Assembly: GCA_023678885.1 (NCBI GenBank)
Contig: CM042957.1
Span: 2,123,648 to 2,187,647 of the forward strand
DNA length: 64,000 nucleotides
Source: Pogostemon cablin
Lineage: Eukaryota > Streptophyta > Magnoliopsida > Lamiales > Lamiaceae
Reading direction: 5' to 3'
The notes beneath the pieces were generated by a model. That model saw only the letters and a program-made list of their open reading frames with translations, did no database searches and was not told the origin of the DNA. Each line of letters begins with the position of its first letter. The stretch's first letter is position 1. Both the position numbers and the translations under genes were made by a program. This document shows positions 22,942-37,200 of the stretch, one piece after another.

Positions 22942-24559
22942 GATGGTTTGGGTTAGGAAGAGCATGTGCGAAGCATAAATGCAAAAAGGTAGCATAAATG
23001 CACTTTTTTACTAATTCCAATAATTTTTATAGTGCTATATTTTAAATTGACAACTTAAGAAAATGATGCTGTCAAATTTATTAGCCACACGATATAAAAT
23101 CTAAACTTTTTCAATTAAAAACAATATAAATTTCTACCACACAACTTAGATTTTATTGCAATCATTTTTGTCTCTCTTCCCAAAGACATTTAGACTCATG
23201 TCTCCCTTATTTTTATTTCTTCAACGACCCCTGAATGTTTATAAGTATATAATATAGGCATATTTTTACGTGATTTTGGTAATGTATAACAAAAAATCAT
23301 AATTATCGTTAGATATTCACTGAAATATAAAAATGATTGGATGAAAAATATGTAATAACTGCAGAATACTTGAATAAACGGTTACCTATATCATCTTTAC
23401 CGTTTAACTAATTATCTATTTAAAGTTTTAATTAATATTTCAATGAAAAAACTTTAATATTTTAATTAATTATCTATTTAATTTTTTTTATATTTTTAAT
23501 GGAAAAGTTCAATTTTATATAAATCTTGCATCAGATTATTTAATGAAATAAATTTTATGATACAAATAAAAAAATATTAATAATCTTAATAATAAAAAGT
23601 GATATTTAACTTAAAAGAAATTATATTTATCTAATTAAACTATATTGTAGATAAATTATTACAAATAACAAAATAATTTTTTAGTAAGAAGTTGTATTAA
23701 ATAAAAAAATTAAAAATGTTGCACTTCTTTTTGTTTTTTATTTTATAAGCATAAATATTTTTAGAATAATGAAATATTAAATAAATTAAAAATATAAAAA
23801 TAAAAAATCTTAACAAAATCCGTAATTTCAACCGCATCATTTTCAAAATTTAAAGAGAAATGGTGATGTGGCAATAAAATATTTATTTAAAAAATAATAT
23901 AAGATTAATTACCTGTAATAATCGGTGAAATTTTGGGTCATACGGACGTCACCAAGTAATCCCCTATAATATATATAGTTAATTATTAGATTCATTATGA
24001 AGCGCCATAATTCATTTAGCTAAATTTATCAAATCATTTCTTATAAATCTACTAAATCCAGCCCCACCCCCCACCACCACCCCCCCCCCCCCAATACCCT
24101 GTTATACTAACCTTCTTTCCTAACTTACATAATTAATTTGTACATATAATATCTGAATATTTTTAAAATTAATTTATTAATTACAAAAATTATAAATTAA
24201 TTCATTATTAATTACCCTGTTACTATTACTATTCTCCGACAAATTAATGAGCCATAGGAACTAGGAAGTAATTTACTAAAGAATGCTACTCAGTATTTTA
24301 AAGAGCATTTTTCTTTAAAATACTTATAATTATTAATTAGGTAATTAAAAGTTATTTAGATCTATCATACAATTCGAATAATAGTCTCTCATGAGTCTCA
24401 TTCAAAAATTAATCTTAAATTCTATAATCAGCAGCTCAAAGAATGACGTGTCCTTCAATCATGCAAGCTGCAAATTAATTTGGGTTTTATATAAGAAAAT
24501 AAACATCAAGTTTTTTCAAAAACCAATTCTGCAGTGACCACATTTGAAAAGGAAGTGAC

Positions 24560-24561
<2 letters not shown>

Positions 24562-24603
<42 letters not shown>
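24562..24603. repeat. (AT)n microsatellite
   Basis: About 21 AT dinucleotides. Confidence 0.95.
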
Positions 24604-24605
<2 letters not shown>

Positions 24606-25235
24606 CGCGTAAACAAATTGAGCAAATTAACTTTTATATTGGTATTTTCTCCATTATTACATTTGGGATTTAGTCTCCAACAGTAACACTTAACATAAAA
24701 TGTACGTATTAATTTACGAAGTTACGAATTTGTTAAATCGAAAAAATAATTATTTGACTTTTCCCCAAAAAAATTTTTTTTTTTTAGAAAAAACTTTATA
24801 TTTCAAAAATGAAAGGCTTAATATTGAGCTAAGAAAAAAATAAATAGCCAAAATATTTTTGGAAAAGGAAAAACCTATATTACAACATACGGCTAAAGGA
24901 TTTCATATCCATCATAGTTACGCCGATAAACGAATATGCTCTCATCATTTTCTTGTGACATACGGTCTTCCTTAACAGAAACAACCTTACTATAAACAAA
25001 CCATTTACTACTAATTATTATTATTACAATTTTGCCCCTGTCCTTTTGAAACTAATCAGGCCAGGTATATACTACGTGCATTTACGAGGAAGATAAATTT
25101 TTAGTTTAACTTTTACTTTTCTTGAAAACCCTCCAATTTATAAATTACAAAGGATAGCTAGTTATTATGTAAGAAATATAGATAGGCTCATATTAAAGTG
25201 AGATTTGAACTCGTGAAATCTCATTCAATCTTATA

Positions 25236-25416
25236 CTCCTTACGTCCATCTCTCACAAGCTAATGGATTAAGAAATACTATTATTGATATGTGGTGGGTA
25301 ATTGTATTATTAGTGAGTGATGGGCTATATGTGAGGTTATTTTATTAAAAAAGAAAAATGAATCTTTGAGCGGACGCTCAAAATGGTAAAATGAAAATGT
25401 TTGAGATCGAAAGAGG
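25236..25416 (+). mobile_element. Partial Stowaway-type MITE
   Basis: 181 bp from CTCCTTACGTCCATCTCTC to GAGATCGAAAGAGG with TA borders. It keeps the family words GGATTAAGAAATA and TGTGGTGGGTAATTGTATTA but lacks part of the usual interior. Confidence 0.6.
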
Positions 25417-28295
25417 TAGAAAAAATGATGTGTGAGACAGTCGAACAATAATCATAGCTAATACGTTAAAAACATCCAAATTAATATTAACACCGAGTGG
25501 TAAACGGCCCAAAATAAACACTAGGGAAAAAAGAAGTGTTGGAAAATGGTGGGGTATTTTGTACATTGTGGATTATATTAGGGGGGCAATGAAAGCAACA
25601 TTTAGAGCATCTCCAAGTGCATTCAAAATGACATCTTTGTTAGTTATAACAAGAAAAGACACCAATGTCTTAATTCATGTGGACATTATACACTCTCCTT
25701 CATAAACACTATTGGGACCTCTCTATTTTATTATTATTATGAATATTATAAATTGTCCTTCCTTTTGTTTTGTTTTCTCTTACTATCTCTAGGGCTCTAA
25801 AACTACAATTTTGGACTACTCCATTGTTTAATTGAGTGTTGTAGGGAGTAAGAGGTCCCTAGTACCTACTTTAAGATTGGTGGGCATGGATCCCACCTTT
25901 ATTTCAATTATTGAAATCCATATATATATATATATATATATAAAAATAGATAAAAGAGTGAAACTTATACTGATTAATTACGAGTTTAATATCAGTGCAA
26001 CTGATTTTATTCCATTCAAACACTTTAATACCTTATATATTATAATATTGATAGCTTAACAGGGTGATACATTATCTCTAAAAACTCACATTTGCATAAT
26101 ATAATTAATAGTTAATACTATGCATGTGAATATTTTATATTCTATATTATTAATATTTATACCCGGCTTCGAATCCAAATTTAATTTAAATACAATCGAA
26201 TTCAATTGCATGAATACTTAGATTTGTATAATTAATGTTTATAAATTTTGATATATATACACACACGCGTATGTAGCGCGTGTGAAAGGCAAGGCTCATA
26301 ATAAAATCCAATGTTTTATTATAAATAAATTTAATGATGCTGCTTCATCTCCAGTCGACGTCTTAAATCTCATGTGGACCTTACTTATATTACACCACTT
26401 TTTTTAAAAAACCCTATTGAACTTTGATACACATTTGGAATCTTAGTTTGGAACAAAATTATCTATAACACCGTTGTAATAGATTTAAAAATTATTCTCT
26501 TACCCATATCACCATACATTTTTAACACTGAGAACACCAAAAAAAAAAAAAAAAAAAACTATTCACCCCAAAGGTTATAGTTTTTTTAAGTGGATTAAAG
26601 AGAAATAATGAATATTATTTAATATTCAGTGGATATTTATATTAATAAGGTGGGTAGGTCTCATACTATCATAATCTAAAAAGGGTAAATAGTATTCCTT
26701 AAAACTTAACACTCAAAATAAATAAAAAATTAAAAAATTGTACCTTTAGAGGACGGAGGCACTATAAATTATCATTATTTATGATTTAATGATCAATTTA
26801 ATTGTTCGCGTAATTCTACTATTCTTTATTAAGAACATACGTATAATTTTTTTTTTATAAAATTATATTTAAGAATAAGTACTGCCTCACGCAAGGAAGA
26901 TCATTGTTAGTGGGTTTAAATATGAGGGATCATGATGAGTAAACAAATTAATAATATCGAATTAAACAATTATTAAATTGGGACCCAATTTTGCGATGGT
27001 TTATATAGATTTTCGAACTTATAATAAACAATTATAATAAAAACAAAATCGACCAAGAACATAAATAGTAGCAAGAACGTGAGTGATCATAATATTATAT
27101 CATTATTATAATGTAAACAATTAATGACCTAATATTTTTTAGTCTGTGGATTATATTATTACACGACCTTCCAACATAAAATAAAACAAAGATATATATC
27201 AATTAACTAAGCAAAATTGACAAGGATTCAAATTATTGATGAAATGTGCATGGGTAGCAACAGTATTTTAATTTTAATATATAAACAAAATTTCAGTCTC
27301 TTTTAAATTTTTTGTGGTTAGCATTCTTTTGTTTGAAACTAGATGATTTTTTTATTTTTAATATTGGGAATAATCTAATCAAATTTAGTAAATACAAGAG
27401 TACACGTGTATTTTGATATTTTTAGAATACTGTTGCTTGTGGGGAAATGAGATGAATTTTTGTGAAGTTGTGAAATCAGTTCGGGTTTCCACATCTATCT
27501 AAAGGATATCTTTTGTTATTTTTAAAATTTTATTCATCTTCCTTTTTTTCAATTATTATTATTACATGATTTATGTTTGTGTACATATCCTCGTTGGTCA
27601 CGTAATTTACAGCTAAGATTTGGGGGATTTAGAGACAAGTAACAATTGGCTTGACGAGATCTCCTCCAGTATTTTTTAGTCTCAATCACATTATACTATT
27701 ATTTGAATTTTCATCAAATAAATACAAGATAATAGCTATATATGAATCTATACAATGATAATGAAAAAGACATCATATAAGTGCTGAACAGAATATGCTT
27801 CGGAAAATGCGATTCATATGAAAACCTGTGAGATTGCTTCAATGTATTTAGGCTATATTTATATTTATTTGAAGTTTATATACCTTTTGTTGAAAATTTA
27901 TGAATAGGGATAATTTGTATTTTTTAAGCGCTTGTAAGAAAATACTCCCTGTCACGTATTTATTCACATTCCATACTCCCTTCCTCCCACGTATTTATTC
28001 ACATTCCATTAATAGAGTGTTGTAAAATTTGGACTAACATATTTGGCAATCGCAAAACTCCATTTGGCGTTGATCTTTATATTAAGAGAGCAGAGCAGAA
28101 TAGCACATAAATAATCCAAATGTTGATCCATCACAGTTGCCATTTGAAATTAAGAGTAGTGCCTTGATCTTCCACTGCTACCATTACAACATCATTGTAT
28201 TTAGAACATCGTACACCTATACATCTATCTAACGACTTTGGGTCAGAAAAGACAACACAAACTCAGCCAGCAACGGGATGGATGTCAGTATGTTC

Positions 28296-31200
28296 TTAGT
28301 AACTGTATTCAGAGGACGAATCTCCATCTGTACTATCTACGTTCCCAACTTCCCCTCCACCTCTCGATTGCTTTCTCTCCTCATTATAATCACTGTTGCC
28401 GTACTCTTCACCATAGTAATCGTCTTGTTCGTACATGCCCTCGTCTACATCTTCATCATCGTTGTAATCATCATCATAATTCACATAATCAGCATCGTCT
28501 ACATCTTCATCCTCTTTCTCCACCATCTCGTAGTGAATATTTTCAGCAAAGCGCCTAGACTTGCCACTTCCAGCACCAGAAAAATCGTCCACCAAATGCT
28601 CGTCGAATTCATCAGCAGATGCATGACCGTCGAATTCTGATCTCGCAGAACTGCTAACGTTTTCATTCTCAGCACCCTCAGTTTCAACAGGTGTTTCCGT
28701 CAAATTCCATTCCTCTTGCTCTACATTACCCGCTGTGTCATCAGCGACTGTGCCCTTGGCACCTCTTTTCTTGAAAGCATTTCCAATCTCTCTCTTAGCA
28801 GGCTTTTGCCTGCTTCTAATAGAGCGACGACCTTTCTTGCTGCTGCTACCTCGGACACGCGACCTGCCCCTCCAACCTGGAAGCTGTGCAAATTTGTCTT
28901 TTCTTCCAGTCGAATTACACAATTCATCTTGAGGATTGGTGACCTCTCTCTGTGATTTTCCTCCCCGCATGCGGGTAGGACCTCGTGGACGTCCTCGACC
29001 TCGCTTCAACATGGCCCTACCATTTTGCACAACAGCCCAGGAACTATCTTGTCGAGGACCTACTTGCGACGAATTATTCGTCGATCTCCCAAGGGCGGAG
29101 TATGTTGATGGAAATTTCTGAAAACGCACAAGACATCAACAGATACACAGTGAAGTAAACTGCTAAAAACTTATTTGGGTGTGGGAATATGGTATATAAA
29201 AAACCAGCAAAAGTAACCACCATGGAAAGCAGGGGGTAAAAAACACAATTATTAAAGCAAGCCGATAAAAGTCCTTGGAATTAAATATAAAATTTTAAGA
29301 GTAATAACTGCTGTATAAAACTCAACAGAACAGAATCTTACGTTTATATCCCCAGATTCATCGTCTTTCTGATGAGTTTCGCACTGGTGGCCTGTATAAT
29401 AGATGGATGCATCAAGTTCCATGAGCCTTAAAGCCACAGCTGCTGTGGTCTGAGGCATCCATGGAAGTACTAAAACTGCATCACATCTGGAGAAGGATTC
29501 AGCATGGCGTCCTACAACTTTAGATGAACTCAATACCTCCGATGTCGTCTCATAATTTGGCGACAAAAACTCTCTCATGATGCCATCTTCCAGCAATGTC
29601 AGGCACTGAACAGCAGCCAGGAAAATTCCAGTAAGGAGGTGGGGGGGGGGGGGGAGAACAAATAGAAGTAAAAAAAGACATAAATACCGTATAATTCAAA
29701 TTTAGACGGTAATTCTTTCAAGAAATGGTGAACAAAAGGAAGTGAACCCAAATACTGTCTAACTCAACTTTAATTCTTTTGAGGTGGAACATTCTATAAA
29801 TTCAATCAATTAAACACATTTGGTGAAAAGTGCAGCAGAGGGAAAGAAGAAAGGACTTTCCTAAATTTCATAGATTTACAACAGGTATAAACATGCACAA
29901 TCCGCTGAAAAATCCCAAACTAAAAGAGAGACCTGACCGATAAAAAAAAAAAAAAAAGATAGAGACCTGAAGGAGCTCTCCTGCTGTTGATGCCATATAC
30001 ACCTTCCTGCCCCAGGATTTTCTATACTCATCAGACCAAACAGATCTGAGAGCATCTGATGGAATAGAGGCCTGAAACAGCACAGACTCAAAAGTTGAGA
30101 AAGTAATTTTATAAGCATATGGTAATAGAACTTATATGTAAGAAAAAACAACCCTGACCTCAATCGCAGCGAACTGGAGTTTTAGAAATATAATCCTTGG
30201 GGGAAGAGAGAGGTCAAGCAAGGCATCATCAAACTCTTCACCACCGTTCTTTTTGCATTGAGCCAAATGCTCTGAAAAAACAGAAGTTGCAGTGGAAATG
30301 CTGTAACTCCTATGACAAAAAGGACAGTGATTTTCTTCCCACGAAAACAAAATATGGCAGCTACTGCAAATTTCCAGAAGCTGATGGTCCCTTGATGTGA
30401 TGTGCTTTTGTGCTCTGAATACATTAGAAGCATAGCATTCATTCCACATCCACTCGAGGTCCTTATATTTTTGTACGATATCAATATCCTCAGTACCATT
30501 ATTTCCAATGCCATTGGCCAGCGATATACCTGGTTCTGCTGAGGCTAATCCCTTAGCAATATCTGTACCAGTAAATAAGTTAAACTTATTCCTCATTTCC
30601 AGAATGCCCCCCTTGATATCTTTGCGGACGTGCCCACCAGAATGTGCACGTAAAAAGTATTTCCTAACAGTTTCTTTGAATGTCGCCCCAATATTTAGCA
30701 ATATAGAATGCAGATGAGATTCTCTAATTCCACGGACGTCCAAAGACGACAATAGAACATCAAACCCCTACATTCAGCAAAAATGAATATCATCTCACTC
30801 ATATAGCAAGTTTGCCATTCACTCATACAAGGTGGATAGCATTGAGGATCAAAGCCTAATAAATTGTAAAGTCAACAATTCAGAACTTGTAAACAGTTCA
30901 TATTAAACGGACGTACTTGAATCCAGCAGCAACATCATCAGGAGAAAATAAATTAAATTAATACCAATACAAAATAAAGATAAAGGGGAGTGCATAATGG
31001 AAACATGTATTTAAGATACAATTGTTTGTCTGAAACAAGACGTCCCCTTCCCTCAAACCCCCAAAGATAATAGATGACTTGGTAACTAATGTTTTCCACT
31101 TTTCCTTGATTTGAACATATACAGATGAAAAATGACAAATTAAGATAGAAGGAAAAAAATTAGTCATGACTTATTGTCAATTAAACTCTCCAAAGGAAAA

Positions 31201-34200
31201 ATGATTTCTGCTTCCTCATAAAAAGAAAAGGCAGTTTTAAAGCGAAAATCAGTCAATAGATGGGAGATAAAAATAAGTACCTAATAGAAACTAATCAACC
31301 AGAAAGATAGAGAGAGGAAATAGAACTACCTCTTCGGTATCAATAACCCTCCAAACACCATTGCATAACTCAACAAATATTCTGCCAGATCCAGGATCAT
31401 TTCGAGATAGAGATGTAATAAACTGCCAATATCGATTGCGTCTACGATCCTGTCCAAGAGGCAAGGACCTATATACATAAATCTCCTCAGCTCGGTGACC
31501 AATGAAAGCTTTCAGTTCTGGTCGTGATTTTTCAGAAGCATATACAGTTTGCTGAAGCATCAAGTTTTCAGGAACTCCAGAAAAATCTTGAATTAAAGGA
31601 TTCTTTTCAGTAACTGTGTTACTGAGATAATGTACTTCATTATGTTCGTCATTCAAGTCAACCAGCTGTAATTCAGGGTTTACAGATGACGACTCATTTT
31701 TCACAGAATTACTATTTATTGGACTTTTCCCATGCTCTGGAACATGGAGGAGATTTTGTTCAGATCTGTTGCCAGCAAGAATTACATGCTGCAATTTAAA
31801 TGTATGCTCCTCTTTCATACGACGCTTATCAAGTTGTGCCTCAGCCCACATCTGCTTCTTTAATGCATTTGCAGCTTCCAAGCGTTCCTGCAAAACTATC
31901 AATCAAGCAACTGATATAAAAGATAAAGCAGAAGAGTAAATAATTTCTCAGAGACTTGAGCATACTTCCAAAGCCATGCGAATGGCATGTCCTTCATTTG
32001 CTAATCTTATCAAGGAAACCAGAGCATTTAGACGCTCTTCTGTGCTAAGATCTGCATACTCCCCTTCTGTGAGTCCTTGAACCCATGATTCTCCAGAACT
32101 GCATTCATCAATCACAGAATCTTCAAGATCATACATAACCATCTGTGAATTAATCACCGAGGCACCCATGTAAGGAACACTTGCTCCATTACTTTTTGTC
32201 ACATCTACTGATTGAGACAAAGTTGAACTGCTTTTTAAATTTCCAAGAGCATCTGGAAGAGCTTCCAGCACCTCATTACAGGTGTTCTCCTTCCCAAATT
32301 GAGAGACACCATCAAATCTGCTTGATTTTTTGGATTGAGAAGCTACCTTTGCTTTTACAATAGCATCCAAGTCATCAACATCAGGTTCATCACCAACATC
32401 ACTATCAGAGTCTTGATCTCTTTCAGCATCATCCTTTTCAACATCTGCTTCTTCGTCTGCATTCCCATTTTGATGAAACCGAATTCTCTCCAGTGCTGCA
32501 GAGAGAATTGCCTCTGCATCATCAGGGTCTTTTCTATAAGGGGAACGTACACAATATGTTGAAGGAGCTGTTCTCTCAAATAGCTTTGTATCCCTTGACA
32601 AAGCAGCAGAGATTGATGCTTCGGGTGTCTTACTTGTCGTCAGATCCCTAAGACCAGATCTCTTCAAACAAAACGATAATTCCTTCAGCGGCATGTAAGG
32701 AGATAATGATATTCGTAACAAAATAATATGAGAATACCTGAATCTTGTCGGCAACTTCCAATATCGAAAGTCCTTTACTTCCCTCCAGTGAAAGAATGTG
32801 AAATGCAGCAAATTTCACTGTTCCGGGAGTCAAACGATGCTGAGATCTTCGAGGGTTCGAGAAACCCCTTTCTTGCATGATGGCAACAGCATTCTCCGCA
32901 GCTGCTCCACTTCTCAAGTTCAATATTGTAACCGCACCATTATCACCCTGCACTTGAACTAAAATTAATTAGGAAACTGTGCACACTGAAAACAATTATA
33001 TGATGTTCAATTTGAGCAACATAAGAACATAGTCAGCCTTGTTCCTCCATATGATGCAAATAAGAATCTAAACATACCGGCATAATATTGCACAAGCAAG
33101 AAAATTAGTGTTGAAATGGGAAATAAAAAACAAACAGATTTTACTGGATCAATCCATGTCAGATTTTTTTTTCTAATTCTCAAAAGTCATTTCTCAAAAA
33201 GACAAGGTCAACCAGAAACTGAATAAAATAACCATGAACAGTGGTACGGAGTTCTAAAACATATACTTGCAACAAAATATAATAATCATAATAATTTGAT
33301 GAAAAGCATAATCTTCCAGAGTGTTGCAAAATGATATGCAGATGATTCAACAGAGTTGTAAATTGCATACCTGATAGAAGGGTAGATGTGTCTACACAAT
33401 CCACATGATAAATGATGACAGGTATACCAAAACACATGCATATGCATGGATACACAAGTACAGTAGCATAAAGTAAGCACACACATATGCATATGTGTGG
33501 TCAGTGAATGTACAAAAAATAAACCAATAATATGATGCACATGTGTCAAGAAGTATCAAACTGAAACAGTTCATGCCTCATTCTCATCCTGGAGATATGA
33601 TGGTGTAATATTCTGCTTCTTCAATTTTGGCCCAAAACCTGCAGATAGAACAAATTGACGCAATACTTCAGGCCAACTTAATAGATTGAGGTGGAGCTTC
33701 CAGCTGAGCAAGTCAAAACCCCAAGCATAGGCCTGTTGCAGATTAACAGACTAAGCTCCACATCATAATAAATTAAAAACTGGAAGTAACATCTAGAGAA
33801 GCGCACCCCTTCAACAATCTGAGGATGTCCACCCACAGGGATGCCAGAAGAATTTGGATCTGGGTTTCTTGCAACAGCTTCAATGTCTTTAATAATAGTT
33901 CTGAGAAGAGCTATGTGGATCTCCGCCAACAACCTTGGATCCTAGAACCAAGGAGCACACACAATGTTTAGAAAGCCACATCATAAATTTTACCAATAAA
34001 ATTAGCAGAAACCAGAATGGAGCTTCCAAACTTACAGAATCATGCAGTGCTTGAGTGAACTCATCCAATGTGAAAGGCCATAGTCCAAGAACATCCGCAA
34101 AAGAAATTAAGAATCTCCAAACCTACAAGATTAACATGAATAGAACCACCAGACATAACTAAGAAATCAACTGAAGCATAAGTTCCATGTAGGAAACTAA

Positions 34201-37200
34201 CTGATGAAGTCAAAAGAGAACACAAATGGTCAATAATTGCATGCATGCATAAAAAATCAACACATATTTATAATCTGAAAACAGAACTTGTACTCGGGAT
34301 AATATTAACATAACTTTGAAGAAGACTCGATACACTACAAAACACAGAAATTATGCTTAAAAACACAACAAAATATTCCATACTATGGCAGTATTAATAG
34401 TAAGATAAGATGGTTTGTCAGTGATACTATTTAGAGTAGGTTTTCTCCATAATTAGATTCACTTTTATAGACATAAACCTCTTATAAGCCAACAGGTAAA
34501 AAATTGCTACTTAAGAAAACCCAATCGTTGCAGTGATAGAACTTGGCCGGGATATTCAACCATATAATCCTAAGTAATCCTTTTAGCATGCAATGCAAAT
34601 ATTAAGAAATCACAGACCAGCACAGCATCAAACAGTTGAAATAACATATGTTTAGGTAGGTGTAAGTCGAAGTATTACCATAAGAAGATTACCAACATTC
34701 TCATCTGAGTCGGTCCAAGGCTGGACTTCAAAAGGCTTCTTCAAGTGAACCCGATCAGGCGGAAATTTTGGGAGTTTATCTAAAGAATAAAAATCCACCA
34801 GGAATTTAGAAGAAAATATTCATATTGATAGCCAGACAAAAAGTACAGGATGATGATATTTAGGTTGAATATATTGAACTATTAAAGCTGAGATGGACAC
34901 TATAAAAATATTCATGCTTATTCAATTTAAAAGAAGAGTCATGAATATTGAATAAGAAAATAAAATAAATATTTAAGGTACCTCAATCTTAATACCTTTA
35001 AACAAGTCGAGGTTCTGTAAGGTTTCACTATCGAGAGCCAAAATAGAGGGCAATTCCCCACTTGATGCTGCTAGCTCCATGAGTTCCAATTTCTCATCGT
35101 CAATCAATTCCATTGATTCTTTGGCAATTCTGCGAGCAGCAGCCCTATCATTAGCAGCTTTAACCCTTGCAGCTTCTTTCTCCCTGCGCATTTCCTCTTT
35201 AACCCTCATCTTTTCTGCCTGAGATAGAATAAATGATCCACTCACTATCACATCACAGCATGCCTAGTTAAATGGGTACAGATCCTCTGAATTTATTTTG
35301 TGAAAATTTAAACAGAGAAATGCATAAGAATTATGTGGGTTCCACCAGTTTAGTATTCACTTATTATTTTATTATGAACCACTCTCTTTAAATGGAGAGG
35401 ATCCATTTACCTAGATTAAATAATTAAAAAAAAATACCAACAACAACAATTAGACAAAGGTAATTTAACTAACTCTTAGGTACTCCTTTTGCAGAAATTT
35501 CTCCCTTCGTTCAATTTCACGCCTTTGCTCCCTCTGGTATTTCTCCTCTTCTCGGAGTTTTTCCCGCAACAGTCTTTCCTCTTCCTTGCGGCGTTCACGA
35601 TCCTGCCTTTCCATCTCTTTCCTCATCTGCTCTTCTCTCTACAAAGGAATAAATAAATCTATAAGCAAAAGAAGATATCATATATTTTTAAAAGATTAAT
35701 TCGTAATAGTAAACAATGCAAAGAAAGGCCACAAAATTAACTGTAGACAATACCTTTCTCCTTAAGACGTCCTGTTTCTCAAGCTCTTTCCGGATCCGTT
35801 TCTCATGAGCTTCAACTTCTTTGGCTATTCTAGCCTCTTCAGCCTGCAAAAACATAGTGCAAAAAAAAAATTTACAAGTTATTAAAACATTCTTAAGCAA
35901 TCAAAGGACTTAGTAAAATATATGGGGCCAGAAAGGTAGGGATAAGGGTAGCTATGCTCAGGGCATAATAATCATTAGTAAATAAGGAATAACCACATTG
36001 TATCTTCACTACTGATTTAAGTTACAGTTTGTCATTGTATCTTCACTACTGATTTAAGTTACAGTTTGTCCCATTAACTGCTGCACAAAAATCAGATATG
36101 ATATTTCTCATGGAAGCTAAGAATACATAAAACATAAAAATGACAAGATAAAAAGAGCACCTTGCGTTTCCTCTCCAACCTCTCTTGGTCAAGTATGGTG
36201 TGCCTATCTGGTGTAATAATCCGATCATCAAATTTAGAGATTGGTTCAACGAAAATATGAGAATCAGCGTTGACATTCACCATGGGAGCTATTGGAGGAG
36301 GAACATCTACTTCTCCAGAAGCCGGTGACAGGTGGGTTTCCTGCCTGCTCTGCTGAGGCAAAAGACTTAAACTTGGCATCTGACTTTGCAAATATCCAGA
36401 GGATTGTTGCTCATTGATACGAGTAACAGTTTTTCCAGTGGGTAATGGAACTCGAGCATTCAGGACGTCAGTAGGTGAACCATAATAATGTGGCACAGAA
36501 CTTTCATACGCATCATTCCTCACAGATGGCTTCTCTGGGAGAAACTGGTACTCCTGAAGAGCCCTTGAAGCACTCTGATGAGCCAGATTATTGCCAACGA
36601 ATTTACCATGTCAATGAAAGTAAATTATATAATGAAAGAAAATCTTAAGTTGACATTGCACATAAGGGTTTGGATGCCCAAATATGGATTATGATCCTCT
36701 ACTGGATCAAAGGGTAGTTAAATTCCATATCTGATGACAGCATGAAATGCTATCATACTTGAATTCAATCAGGTCAGTACTTAGCCTTTCTTCTTCTTTT
36801 TCTTCCTTTATTTATTTATTTATTATTTTGACACTTTTCAAATAGTGAGATCTTCAAAAAAAAGCCAGGCACAAGACACCATAAAGTTAAGGTACAGAAA
36901 CAGACAGGTGAACGTTCTGAATTTGGCCCCATTCTGATTTGTTCAAAATGATTCAGCTATGACCATGGTTTCAAACTAAGCCATTCTTATTTAAAAGAAA
37001 CAACAAAATAGTTGATTAATTTAACAGTCGCTCTCTTTTTTATCCCTTTCTTATTATCATGCACGGTGCACCATGACATAATATGGATCTCATGCCAGAT
37101 AGGACATAGCCAATTATGATTATTCCTGAAAGACTTTGGCGAAAGGAAAGGTTAGGTAAACTAATCAGTTATCCATAAAATTAGAAACATAAAACAACAA

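Larger units (their letters stand above)
22940..28295. other. 5.4 kb intergenic DNA, no gene seen
   Basis: AT-rich, with scattered repeats. It contains an AT tract at 24562-24603, a C-rich stretch at 24062-24092, a truncated Stowaway-type copy at 25236-25416, a possible diverged copy near 26560-26765, and a partial, tandemly doubled Stowaway end at about 27950-28013 (CACGTATTTATTCACATTCC twice). No open frame has exon-like composition or family resemblance. The last part may include the RLT 3' UTR. Confidence 0.5.

Noticed and set aside
28238..28640. Plus-strand frames of 106 and 120 codons opposite the RLT C-terminus
   Set aside because: They are antisense shadows of the acidic/serine-rich RLT tail; the minus-strand frame has family support.
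34973..34995. Alternative RLT exon 7 donor (GAG|GTACCT)
   Set aside because: It would shift the frame into exon 8; the donor after AAAG at 34996 gives LDLFKDKLPKFPPD and keeps the DDT domain in frame.
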